From Bacillota bacterium (GTDB lineage Bacteria; Bacillota; Clostridia; Christensenellales; Aristaeellaceae): a DNA stretch of 13,292 nucleotides. The stretch is from assembly GCA_023415145.1 (NCBI GenBank), contig JAEZLW010000070.1:1-13292 (forward strand). Direction: 5' to 3'. Numbering within the stretch: the stretch's first letter is position 1; each line of letters begins with the position of its first letter. Below the pieces are notes generated by a model. That model was not told where the DNA came from and did not search any database. It worked only from the letters and a program-made list of their open reading frames with translations. A program made the position numbers and the translations under genes. Positions 1-6,080 of this stretch are shown here, piece after piece.

Positions 1-507
1 TCCGTGTACCAGCGGGAGATGATTTCCCTGCGGGCGGGGCGGGCCAATCCACAGCTCTTGGACAGGATCAAGGTGGATTATTACGGCGTAGAGACACCGC
101 TGACTCAAATGGCCAACATCGCTTCTCCCGAACCCAGGCTTTTGACCATTTCTTTGTGGGATCAAAAGGCCATTCCCCTGGTAGAAAAGGCGATTTTGAA
201 AAGCGATCTGGGGCTGAACCCCTCCAACGATGGCAAAATCATCCGCCTGACTGTACCGGAGTTGAATGAGGAACGCCGCCGCGACCTTACCAAGCTGGCC
301 CGCAAAGGCGCGGAGGAAGCAAAAGTAGCGGTGCGTGCCATCCGCCGGGATTCCATGGAGCATTTGAAGAAGATGAAAAAGGACAGCGATCTCACGGAGG
401 ATGAGCTGCGCAAGGCGGAGGACGAGCTGCAAAAGGCAACCGATGCCGCCATTAAGGACGTGGATAAGATCTGCACCGACAAAGAAAAGGAAATCATGGA
501 AGTTTGA
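1..507 (+). CDS. frr: Ribosome recycling factor, 5'-truncated by window edge
   Basis: Ribosome recycling factor works with EF-G to split the post-termination ribosome so that subunits and mRNA can be reused in the cytoplasm. The reading frame is open from base 1. The visible protein starts at the conserved segment YQREMISLRAGRANPQLLD, which in B. subtilis RRF lies about 18 residues inside the protein, so the true start is outside the window. Other family blocks are DYYGVETPLTQMANI, KAILKSDLGLNPSNDGK, PELNEERRRDLTKLA and the C-terminal KDKEKEIMEV-like end (here DKEKEIMEV). The length fits a normal ~185-residue RRF once the missing part is added. The GTG at position 4 is an internal valine, not a start. 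The stop lies 2 nt before the ATG of the next small gene, which suggests coupled translation. pyrH and tsf would be expected upstream, but they cannot be seen here. Confidence 0.97.
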   Translation, partial: SVYQREMISLRAGRANPQLLDRIKVDYYGVETPLTQMANIASPEPRLLTISLWDQKAIPLVEKAILKSDLGLNPSNDGKIIRLTVPELNEERRRDLTKLARKGAEEAKVAVRAIRRDSMEHLKKMKKDSDLTEDELRKAEDELQKATDAAIKDVDKICTDKEKEIMEV

Positions 508-509
508 TC

Positions 510-713
510 ATGACACATGAGGATGTGTTGGGTCTGCCCCTTGCGGCGGCCTGCGAGGTGTTGCTTGCCCGGGGTGTTGAGGTTGCGAAGGTGATATGGA
601 CCTGCGCGCCAAAGGCCCCACAGGAGGAGGGAAATGCCCGGGTGGTGGCCGTCAGGCAAAATGGCCGCGTACTGGTGGCCGCCCGCTTTCTGGACGGCAT
701 GATCCAGGCTTGA
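510..713 (+). CDS. Small PASTA-like protein of unknown function
   Basis: A 67-residue protein starts at ATG 510, only 2 nt after the frr stop. A TTG at 504 overlapping that stop is an alternative start, but ATG is preferred. No strong Shine-Dalgarno is visible (GGAAG at 498-502 is the closest), so it probably depends on coupling to frr. The pattern begins DVLGLPLAAACEVLLARGVEV, continues with a Pro-rich turn (CAPKAPQEEG) and ends in alternating hydrophobic strands (ARVVAVRQNGRVLVAARFL). This helix-then-strands layout resembles a single PASTA fold. PASTA domains usually bind cell-wall muropeptides at the C-terminus of Ser/Thr kinases and PBPs, but this protein has no signal peptide or membrane segment, so a cytoplasmic role is more likely. 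The PASTA likeness is my reading of the pattern, not a search result. The position between frr and uppS, and the lack of any frame break, support a real gene. Function unknown. Confidence 0.65.
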   Translation: MTHEDVLGLPLAAACEVLLARGVEVAKVIWTCAPKAPQEEGNARVVAVRQNGRVLVAARFLDGMIQA

Positions 714-725
714 TCAAAGAAGGAT

Positions 726-754
726 ACATGCGCGGGCCGCGGCTTCGCGCATGT
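726..754 (+). other. Stem-loop between small gene and uppS
   Basis: ACATGCGCG at 726-734 and CGCGCATGT at 746-754 form a perfect 9-bp GC-rich stem with an 11-nt loop. It sits 13 nt after the stop of the small gene and 30 nt before the uppS ribosome binding site. It is not followed by a T-run, so it is not a standard intrinsic terminator. It could be a processing site, a partial attenuator or an mRNA stabiliser, but none of these roles is shown. Confidence 0.5.
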
Positions 755-797
755 TGTCTATTATCGGGGAATAGCCTTATTGCGGGGAGATGCCTTC

Positions 798-1535
798 ATG
801 AAGTCAGCACAGGATCAGGTTCCGTTATCCAAGGAACAATTGCCGCGCCATGTGGCAATCATCATGGATGGAAATGGCCGCTGGGCGAAAAAGCACAAGG
901 TGAAGGTGGCATTGGGGCATCGCAATGGCGTTGAAGCGCTGCGGTGTGTAATCAGGGAAAGCAGCGACCTTGGCATTTTGGCGCTGTCCATCTACGCCTT
1001 CTCCACGGAGAACTGGTCCCGCTCTCCGGAGGAAGTGGCGGCGCTGATGCAGCTTCTGCTGGAGTTCTTTTCTTCCGAAATCGATGAGCTGGATGAAAGG
1101 AATGTGGTTATCCACATCCTGGGAGATGTGCAGGGCCTGCCGCTGCCTCAAAGGGAAGCGGTAGTGAAGGCCATGGACCGCACAAAGAACAACACCGGCC
1201 TTCGCCTGAACATTGCTCTCAACTATGGCGGGCGGGCGGAGCTGCTCCGTGCCGTGAAAAGCATCGGGGAAAAGGTAAAAGCGGGAACGCTGCTTCCGGA
1301 AACCATTTCTCTTACCGATTTGGAGAATGAGCTGTACACCAGCGGGCTTCCGGATGTGGATCTTCTGATACGTACCAGCGGAGAGATGCGGCTGAGCAAT
1401 TTTCTGTTATACCAGTGTGCCTATGCCGAGTTTTTGTTTCCCCAGGTGCTCTGGCCTGATTTTACGGTACATCATTATCATGAGGCTCTTAAGGCATATG
1501 CCCGCCGCGAACGGCGGTTCGGAGGGCGCAAGTAA
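798..1535 (+). CDS. uppS: Undecaprenyl diphosphate synthase (cis-prenyltransferase)
   Basis: UppS adds isopentenyl diphosphate units in cis to farnesyl diphosphate. The product is the C55 lipid carrier for peptidoglycan and other wall polymers. ATG 798 is chosen because GGGGAG lies at 784-789, 8 nt upstream. An in-frame TTG at 780 would add six residues with no ribosome site. The 245-residue length is normal. Family motifs run in order: MDGNGRWAKK with catalytic Asp24 and Arg28, GHRNG with His41, YAFSTENWSR, NYGGRAELL, IRTSGEMRLSNFLLYQ, AEFLF and the terminal RRERRFGG-like end (here ARRERRFGG). One oddity: residue 37, aligned without gaps to the conserved Arg39 of the E. coli enzyme, is Val, with Lys36 just before it. 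Upstream is the small PASTA-like gene; cdsA follows after 33 nt, and dxr and ispG further down make the IPP that this enzyme uses. Confidence 0.97.
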   Translation: MKSAQDQVPLSKEQLPRHVAIIMDGNGRWAKKHKVKVALGHRNGVEALRCVIRESSDLGILALSIYAFSTENWSRSPEEVAALMQLLLEFFSSEIDELDERNVVIHILGDVQGLPLPQREAVVKAMDRTKNNTGLRLNIALNYGGRAELLRAVKSIGEKVKAGTLLPETISLTDLENELYTSGLPDVDLLIRTSGEMRLSNFLLYQCAYAEFLFPQVLWPDFTVHHYHEALKAYARRERRFGGRK

Positions 1536-1568
1536 ATTCCTGACTCCGGGAAGAATAGGAAGAGGCGC

Positions 1569-2399
1569 ATGTTACAGCGAGTCATTACGGGTTCCGTTAT
1601 GATCATCGGGCTGGCACTGGTGCTGTACCTGGGTGGCTGGGTATTTGCCGTGGTAGCCATGGCTGCCATTTGCGTTGCCATGCGGGAGGAGTTTGCTGCA
1701 TTGGCGGTGGCGGGTCACAGGCCCGTTTGGTGGCCTACCTTCGTTGCCATGGCAGCAAGCATTCCATTGATGCTCTTGTCTTCCGGCAACAGGCTCCTGT
1801 CCCTTCTGCTGATCCTGATGCTGGCCAACTGCCTGATGGTTTTAATCTGGGTCATCTTTCGGGAACAGCCACGCCTTATTGACGCGCTGGTGTCGGTGAT
1901 GCCCATGTTCACCATTCTGCTGCCGGGCATCTGCCTGATCAGCCTATTGCGCATTGAGGCCAAGTCGCTGCAAGTGACACTCTTGTGCCTGGTGTTTGCA
2001 ATCTCCGTGATCGGTGATACCATGGCCTATTTTGTGGGCACCAGGGTGGGCGGGCGCAAGCTTTGCCCTGCCGTCAGCCCCAACAAAACCGTATCCGGTG
2101 CAATGGGCGGCCTCATCGGCAGCGTACTGGGCGCCTTGATTGTTGGCGGTATCGCTTCCATCTGGCCGCCTGTGGATGGTACCATGCTGCCTTCGGTGGT
2201 GCAATATCTCTTCCTGGGCTTGATTGGCGGCGTGGCCGCGCAGGTGGGGGACTTGTCTGCCTCCCTTGTGAAACGCCATTGTGGCATCAAGGATTACGGC
2301 AGCCTTTTCCCCGGCCATGGCGGCATGCTGGACCGCATGGACAGCATCTTGTTTACAGCGGTGGTCGTTTATTGCTTCTGGATGTTAACGAGGGCGTAG
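1569..2399 (+). CDS. cdsA: Phosphatidate cytidylyltransferase (CDP-diacylglycerol synthase)
   Basis: CdsA transfers CMP from CTP to phosphatidic acid in the cytoplasmic membrane, giving CDP-diacylglycerol, the precursor of phosphatidylglycerol, cardiolipin and other phospholipids. The 276-residue protein is very hydrophobic, with about seven to eight membrane segments starting near residue 5. The family signature is complete near the C-terminus: SLVKRHCGIKDYGSLFPGHG, followed directly by GMLDRMD. It includes the K-R, K-D, H-G-G and D-R-x-D elements used for metal and substrate binding. The preceding stretch (ISVIGDTMAYFVGTRVGGRK and SPNKTVSGAMGG) is also typical. The ATG has an AGGAAGAGG purine run at 1557-1565. 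The gene lies 33 nt after uppS and probably shares its transcript. The normal next gene, dxr, is separated by an unusually long and structured gap. Confidence 0.97.
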   Translation: MLQRVITGSVMIIGLALVLYLGGWVFAVVAMAAICVAMREEFAALAVAGHRPVWWPTFVAMAASIPLMLLSSGNRLLSLLLILMLANCLMVLIWVIFREQPRLIDALVSVMPMFTILLPGICLISLLRIEAKSLQVTLLCLVFAISVIGDTMAYFVGTRVGGRKLCPAVSPNKTVSGAMGGLIGSVLGALIVGGIASIWPPVDGTMLPSVVQYLFLGLIGGVAAQVGDLSASLVKRHCGIKDYGSLFPGHGGMLDRMDSILFTAVVVYCFWMLTRA

Positions 2400-2404
2400 C
2401 CCAG

Positions 2405-2436
2405 TCGTGTAAATGACGCTTGCGTCATTTCCACGA
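2405..2436 (+). other. Hairpin just after cdsA
   Basis: AAATGACGC at 2411-2419 is followed, after only TT at the centre, by GCGTCATTT at 2422-2430. This is a near-perfect palindrome, read as an 8-bp stem with a CTTG loop. The stem extends outward across one T/C mismatch by TCGTG (2405-2409) with CACGA (2432-2436). It begins 6 nt after the cdsA stop. It could protect the 3' end of the upstream transcript. The bases after it (GTTTGCACTTTT) are only weakly T-rich, so termination is uncertain. Confidence 0.6.
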
Positions 2437-2441
2437 GTTTG

Positions 2442-2517
2442 CACTTTTCACCTGTTAGCCTTTCGCACCGTCCTGCGCTTCACTTGGCCGGTGCTGGCTA
2501 ACGGACGGTGAAAAGTG
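2442..2517 (+). other. Large nested inverted repeat, 76 nt
   Basis: Three stems are nested. CACTTTTCACC (2442-2452) pairs with GGTGAAAAGTG (2507-2517), 11 bp perfect. GTTAGCC (2454-2460) pairs with GGCTAAC (2496-2502). GCACCG (2465-2470) pairs with CGGTGC (2489-2494). A competing pairing exists: CACCGTCC (2466-2473) with GGACGGTG (2503-2510). All of this can be read directly. Whether it folds as RNA or acts as a DNA element is not known. Confidence 0.7.
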
Positions 2518-2525
2518 TAAGGAAA

Positions 2526-2540
2526 GCTTGCATCGCAAGC
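2526..2540 (+). other. Small hairpin GCTTGC/GCAAGC
   Basis: GCTTGC (2526-2531), a 3-nt loop ATC and GCAAGC (2535-2540) form a perfect 6-bp stem, starting 8 nt after the large nested repeat. Confidence 0.5.
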
Positions 2541-2578
2541 GCCCCGCCCGACAGGCGAAGCCTGGCGAGACGATTACA

Positions 2579-2604
2579 AACGAGGGGGCCGTGACCCCCT
2601 CGTT
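2579..2604 (+). other. Strong GC-rich hairpin
   Basis: AACGAGGGGG (2579-2588) pairs perfectly with CCCCCTCGTT (2595-2604) over 10 bp, with the loop CCGTGA. It is one of the two longest uninterrupted stems in the gap. It is followed by GCTCCCTGAG, with no T-run, so it is not a classical terminator. Confidence 0.65.
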
Positions 2605-2664
2605 GCTCCCTGAGCTAGCCTTCTCCTGTAGGAGGCTGGAAGTATGAAGCAATGTGCAGGTAAG

Positions 2665-2700
2665 CCTCCTTTAGAAAGGAGGTGTCAGGCGGAGCCTGAC
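2665..2700 (+). other. Two back-to-back hairpins just before dxr
   Basis: CCTCCTTT (2665-2672) pairs with AAAGGAGG (2675-2682) around a 2-nt centre, so the real stem is 7 bp with the loop TAGA. One base later, GTCAGGC (2684-2690) pairs with GCCTGAC (2694-2700) with a GGA loop. The first stem buries a perfect Shine-Dalgarno-like AAAGGAGG. The second is followed directly by GGAGG at 2701-2705, 9 nt before an ATG (2715) in frame with dxr. Confidence 0.65.
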
Positions 2701-2765
2701 GGAGGATTGTTTCGATGCCGGGGGACAAGGGTATAGCTCACATAGAAAACATGAAAGGAACCAGC

Positions 2766-3911
2766 ATGCGGGATATCGCAATCCTTGGGAGCACCGGCTC
2801 CATTGGTACACAAGCGCTGGAGGTAGCTGCGCTTTATAAAGACCGGTTTCGCGTCACTGCCCTGACCGCTCATCATAACGCGGCGCTTTTGTTTGAACAG
2901 GTACGTGCCATAAGGCCTTTGATGGCCGGGCTGACATCCCCGATCCCCTGGGAGCAGGTCCCGGAGGACGTACGCTTTTGTGATTGGCACTTTGGTGCAG
3001 ATGCGCTTGCAGTCGCCGCTTCGCAGGTTCCCGCGGATGCGGTGCTGGTATCTGTGGTGGGCATCGCCGGTTTGCAGGGCGTGATGGCTGCCATTGCCGC
3101 CGGGCGGCAGGTGCTGCTGGCCAACAAGGACGCGCTGGTGGCCGGCGGATCGCTGGTGACGAAGGCAGCCCAAAAGGCGGGGAAGATGCTACTGCCGGTG
3201 GACAGCGAGCTCAGCGCCATCTTTCAATGCCTTCATGGCGCGGGGGATAACAAGCCGGAAAAGCTCCTGCTGACGGCTTCCGGCGGGCCTTTCCGAACTT
3301 TTACAAAAGAGCAAATCCGTACAGCCACAAAAGAACAGGCTTTGCACCATCCCAACTGGCAGATGGGGAAAAAGATTACCATCGATTCAGCCACCATGTT
3401 CAACAAAACACTTGAGGTCATGGAAGCCCGTTGGCTGTTTGACATGCCGGAGGATCAAATTGAGGTGGTTATCCATCCCCAAAGTGTCATACATTCTGCC
3501 GTTGCTTTTGATGATGGCGCTGTGATTGCTCAGTTGGGCACGCCTGACATGCGCTTGCCCATCCTGTACGCCATGGCCTATCCCGCAAGGCTATCTACCG
3601 GAGGCGCGAAGCTAGATTTGACTGAATTAACCCAGCTTACCTTTGAAAAGCCCGATGAAGCACGGTTCCCCTCGCTGCGTCTGGGCCGGGAATGCCTGAA
3701 AGCGGGCGGTGGTGCCTGCTGCGTGTTGAACGGCGCCAACGAGGTGGCGGTCGAAGCGTTTCTTAACGGGCGGATCACCTTTGGCGCCATCTTTGATCTG
3801 GTGGAAGAAACGCTGATGAGGGTGGGCAGCATGCCCGCCAATACCCTGGAGGCTGTATATCAGGCCGACGAAGCGGCCAGAAGTACAGCCCGCGGTCTTT
3901 TGTCTCATTGA
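2766..3911 (+). CDS. dxr: 1-deoxy-D-xylulose-5-phosphate reductoisomerase
   Basis: Dxr (IspC) is the NADPH-dependent enzyme that turns DXP into MEP, the first committed step of the MEP isoprenoid pathway. It is the fosmidomycin target. Starting at ATG 2766 gives 381 residues and places the NADPH-binding loop ILGSTGSIGTQ at residues 6-16, as is usual for the family. AAAGGA at 2754-2759 is the ribosome site, 6 nt away. An earlier in-frame ATG at 2715 also has GGAGG (2701-2705) and would add 17 residues; family likeness favours 2766. Catalytic and metal residues are visible: Asp146 and Glu148 in PVDSELSAIFQ, and Glu217 and Glu220 in NKTLEVMEARWLF. Further blocks are LTASGGPFR, HPQSVIHSAVAF and GTPDMRLPILYAMAYPAR. 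rseP starts 13 nt after the stop. Confidence 0.97.
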   Translation: MRDIAILGSTGSIGTQALEVAALYKDRFRVTALTAHHNAALLFEQVRAIRPLMAGLTSPIPWEQVPEDVRFCDWHFGADALAVAASQVPADAVLVSVVGIAGLQGVMAAIAAGRQVLLANKDALVAGGSLVTKAAQKAGKMLLPVDSELSAIFQCLHGAGDNKPEKLLLTASGGPFRTFTKEQIRTATKEQALHHPNWQMGKKITIDSATMFNKTLEVMEARWLFDMPEDQIEVVIHPQSVIHSAVAFDDGAVIAQLGTPDMRLPILYAMAYPARLSTGGAKLDLTELTQLTFEKPDEARFPSLRLGRECLKAGGGACCVLNGANEVAVEAFLNGRITFGAIFDLVEETLMRVGSMPANTLEAVYQADEAARSTARGLLSH

Positions 3912-3924
3912 AAGGAGCAACCTC

Positions 3925-5001
3925 ATGACGTTTTTGTTGATACTGGCGGCGATCCTGCTGTTGGGAATCCTGATCGTGGTGCATGAACTTGGCCATTTTT
4001 GGGCTGCCCGATGGACGGGTATCTCCGTACATCAGTTTTCTGTTGGTTTTGGCCCAAAGCTTATCAAATGGAAGAGCAAGAAATACGACACGGAATTTAT
4101 GGTACGGGCCATTCCCCTGGGCGGCTACTGCATGTTTGTGGGAGAGGACGACGCCCAGGGCAAGCATGAGGAAGACCCCAGGGCTTACCACAAGCAGAAG
4201 GTATGGAAGCGGATGCTGTCCGTGGTGATGGGCCCGGGCATGAATTTTGTGCTTGCCTTTGTGGTGGCGGTACTGCTTTTTGCCATTGGTGGCGTGCAAA
4301 CCGTGATTCCATACGTGTCCTCGGTGGAACCAGGCGGCCCGGCGGCTTTGGCCGGGTTTGAGACAGGTGATATCCTGTATGATGTCAACGGGCAAAGCGT
4401 ACAGGACGGCACCACCGACAAGGTGGTCAGTCTGATTAGCGGCTATCAGGCGGGCAGCGAGCCCCTTGAGGTTACAGTACTGCGGGGGGCAGATCAAACA
4501 CCCGTTAAGCTTTCTGTAACGCCGTTTTTTGACGAGGCTACGGGCAGGGCACGCATCGGTGTAATCATCGGAGGCATGCTGGCTCCGGAGAAAACGCGCA
4601 TTTCCTTTGGCGAAGCGGTACGGGTAAGCGTTGATACCTGCGTGAACGCGGGTAAGATCATCCTTGGCGGTTTAAAAAACCTGCTATTCCACGGTGAGGG
4701 GTTGGAGCAATCCGCCGGCCCGGTAGGCATTGTTACAGAAATCGCTGCACAAACCAGGGAGTACGGTTTTGACGGCTATCTGTATCTGTTGATCATCCTG
4801 TCCATCAACCTGGGGCTGGTGAACCTTTTACCGATTCCCGGCCTGGATGGCAGCCGCCTTTTATTCATGCTGGTGGAGGCCATTTTCCGCAAACCCATCA
4901 ACCGCAAGGCCGAAGCGGTAATCCATCTCACTGGTTTCGCCCTTTTGGTGACGGCCATGCTGTTTTTCACCTTCCGTGACATCCAGCGCTTGTTCCAGTA
5001 A
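3925..5001 (+). CDS. rseP: Site-2 intramembrane zinc metalloprotease, RseP/RasP type
   Basis: This family cuts membrane-anchored proteins inside the bilayer, for example anti-sigma factors and leftover signal peptides. The zinc site HELGH is at residues 20-24 in the first membrane segment. The third ligand is Asp308 in the NLLPIPGLDGSR motif (residues 300-310). A second membrane segment lies around residues 97-121 and others around 286-305 and 331-352. Between them is one PDZ domain (about 130-215) with VEPGGPAALAGFETGDILYD, which is the single-PDZ form usual in Bacillota (E. coli has two). The 358-residue length is normal. AAAGGAG at 3911-3917 overlaps the dxr stop codon and sits 7 nt before ATG 3925, so translation is probably coupled to dxr. 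No anti-sigma substrate gene is visible in the window. Confidence 0.96.
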   Translation: MTFLLILAAILLLGILIVVHELGHFWAARWTGISVHQFSVGFGPKLIKWKSKKYDTEFMVRAIPLGGYCMFVGEDDAQGKHEEDPRAYHKQKVWKRMLSVVMGPGMNFVLAFVVAVLLFAIGGVQTVIPYVSSVEPGGPAALAGFETGDILYDVNGQSVQDGTTDKVVSLISGYQAGSEPLEVTVLRGADQTPVKLSVTPFFDEATGRARIGVIIGGMLAPEKTRISFGEAVRVSVDTCVNAGKIILGGLKNLLFHGEGLEQSAGPVGIVTEIAAQTREYGFDGYLYLLIILSINLGLVNLLPIPGLDGSRLLFMLVEAIFRKPINRKAEAVIHLTGFALLVTAMLFFTFRDIQRLFQ

Positions 5002-5015
5002 CTGGAGGCAAATTG

Positions 5016-6080
5016 ATGCATCAGACAAATACGGTTCGGGTGGGACCGCTGCTGCTCGGCGGCGGCCAGCCCGTTTGGGTACAATCCATGACCAATACCG
5101 ACACAAGGAATGTGGAAGCCACCTTGGAGCAAATCAAGGAGCTGGCTGATGCCGGGTGTGACATCGTGCGTGTTTCCGTATATGATGAGGATTGCGCTTC
5201 TGCCGTGCGCGCATTGGTGGATGCAAGCCCTGTGCCGCTGGTGGCGGACATTCATTTTGATCACAGGCTGGCAATCAAAGCAGCGGAAAGCGGCATTGCC
5301 AAGCTGCGCATCAACCCCGGCAACATTGGCGGGGACAAGCATGTGAAGGTACTGGCTGACTGCGCCAAGGCCCATCACATCCCCATCCGCATCGGCGTCA
5401 ACAGCGGTTCCATTGAAAAGGATATTTTGCGCCGGGAGGGTGGCGTGACCCCCAAGGGCATGGTGGAAAGCGCTTTGAACCATGCCCGGCTTCTTGAAAA
5501 ACAGGGGTATTACGACATCGTGCTTTCCATAAAATCCAGCGATGTCCATCATACCGTGGCCGCTTATGAGCTGGCGTCCAGGCTTTGCGATTATCCCCTG
5601 CATGTGGGCGTTACCGAGGCCGGGCTGCCCGGCCGGGGTACGGTGAAATCAGCCATCGGCATTGGTGCCCTTTTATTGCAGGGAATCGGCGATACCATCC
5701 GCGTATCACTCACCGGCTCGCCCCTGCCAGAGGCGGCGGCAGCCTGGGATATCCTGAAAGCGCTGAATATGCGCAATCCCGGCGTGCAGATCATTTCCTG
5801 CCCCACCTGCGGCCGCACCTGTATCCCGGTGGCGGACATTGCACAAAGGGTGGAAGAGGAGCTTTCGGATATTACCGTCCCCATGAAGGTGGCGGTGATG
5901 GGCTGTGTCGTCAATGGTCCCGGCGAAGCAAAGGAAGCGGACGTGGGCATTGCCGGCAGCGGCAAGACGGGCGCACTGTTTGTAAAGGGCCAGCCCCCCA
6001 GGAAGGTGGAGGGAGATTTGGCGCAGATTTTGATTTCGGCTGTCAGGGAGGCAGCTTCTATGAAAAAGGACTCGAAATAA
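5016..6080 (+). CDS. ispG: 4-hydroxy-3-methylbut-2-enyl diphosphate synthase (flavodoxin/ferredoxin)
   Basis: IspG (GcpE) is a [4Fe-4S] enzyme that converts MEcPP into HMBPP, the next-to-last step of the MEP pathway. ATG 5016 is taken as the start because GGAGG at 5004-5008 is 7 nt upstream; the TTG at 5013 directly before it is in frame but less likely. The 354-residue product has the TIM-barrel opening (RVGPLLLGGGQPVWVQSMTN, NTDTRNVEATLEQI), ADIHFDHRLAI, KLRINPGNIG and IRIGVNSGSI. The cluster ligands follow near the C-terminus: Cys262 and Cys265 in SCPTCGRTC, then Cys297 and Glu304 in MGCVVNGPGEA. It is the compact two-domain bacterial form without the plant-type insertion. It lies 14 nt after rseP. 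With dxr it brackets rseP, and its product feeds the IPP that UppS uses. Confidence 0.97.
   Translation: MHQTNTVRVGPLLLGGGQPVWVQSMTNTDTRNVEATLEQIKELADAGCDIVRVSVYDEDCASAVRALVDASPVPLVADIHFDHRLAIKAAESGIAKLRINPGNIGGDKHVKVLADCAKAHHIPIRIGVNSGSIEKDILRREGGVTPKGMVESALNHARLLEKQGYYDIVLSIKSSDVHHTVAAYELASRLCDYPLHVGVTEAGLPGRGTVKSAIGIGALLLQGIGDTIRVSLTGSPLPEAAAAWDILKALNMRNPGVQIISCPTCGRTCIPVADIAQRVEEELSDITVPMKVAVMGCVVNGPGEAKEADVGIAGSGKTGALFVKGQPPRKVEGDLAQILISAVREAASMKKDSK

Larger units (their letters stand above)
2400..2765 (+). repeat. Hairpin-dense intergenic region before dxr (probable palindromic repeat cluster)
   Basis: This gap of about 366 nt holds no recognised gene but at least eight inverted repeats almost end to end: 2405-2436, 2442-2517, 2526-2540, 2552-2564, 2579-2604, 2617-2637, 2665-2682 and 2684-2700. 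Two of the units are degenerate copies of each other: CAGGCGAAGCCTGGCGAG at 2552 and CAGGCGGAGCCTGACGGAGG at 2686. No hairpin is followed by a clear T-run, so I see no standard terminator, and read-through from cdsA into dxr is possible. There is no T-box consensus and no riboswitch that I recognise. The style (short GC-rich palindromes joined by GGAGG/CCTCC boxes) is like dispersed intergenic elements of gut Clostridia, but that is an impression from memory. Alternatives are a structured 5' leader for dxr or an old mobile remnant. A 30-codon reading frame (ATG 2644, stop 2734-2736) has AGGAGG 8 nt upstream and may be incidental. Confidence 0.7.

Noticed and set aside
2405..2604. Intrinsic terminator after cdsA
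   Set aside because: Several strong stems exist but none is followed by a run of T residues on either strand that meets the usual pattern.
2455..2652. 65-codon minus-strand frame over the hairpin region
   Set aside because: Palindromic DNA gives open frames on both strands; there is no good start context and no motif.
2400..2765. T-box or known metabolite riboswitch before dxr
   Set aside because: No T-box AGGGTGG-type antiterminator core and no riboswitch core that I recognise.
3775..4497. 240-codon minus-strand frame across dxr and rseP
   Set aside because: Antisense to two certain genes; composition rich in His, Gln and Arg with no fold signature.
4776..5603. 275-codon minus-strand frame across rseP and ispG
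   Set aside because: It spans two well-supported plus-strand genes, has no ribosome site of note and no recognisable motif.
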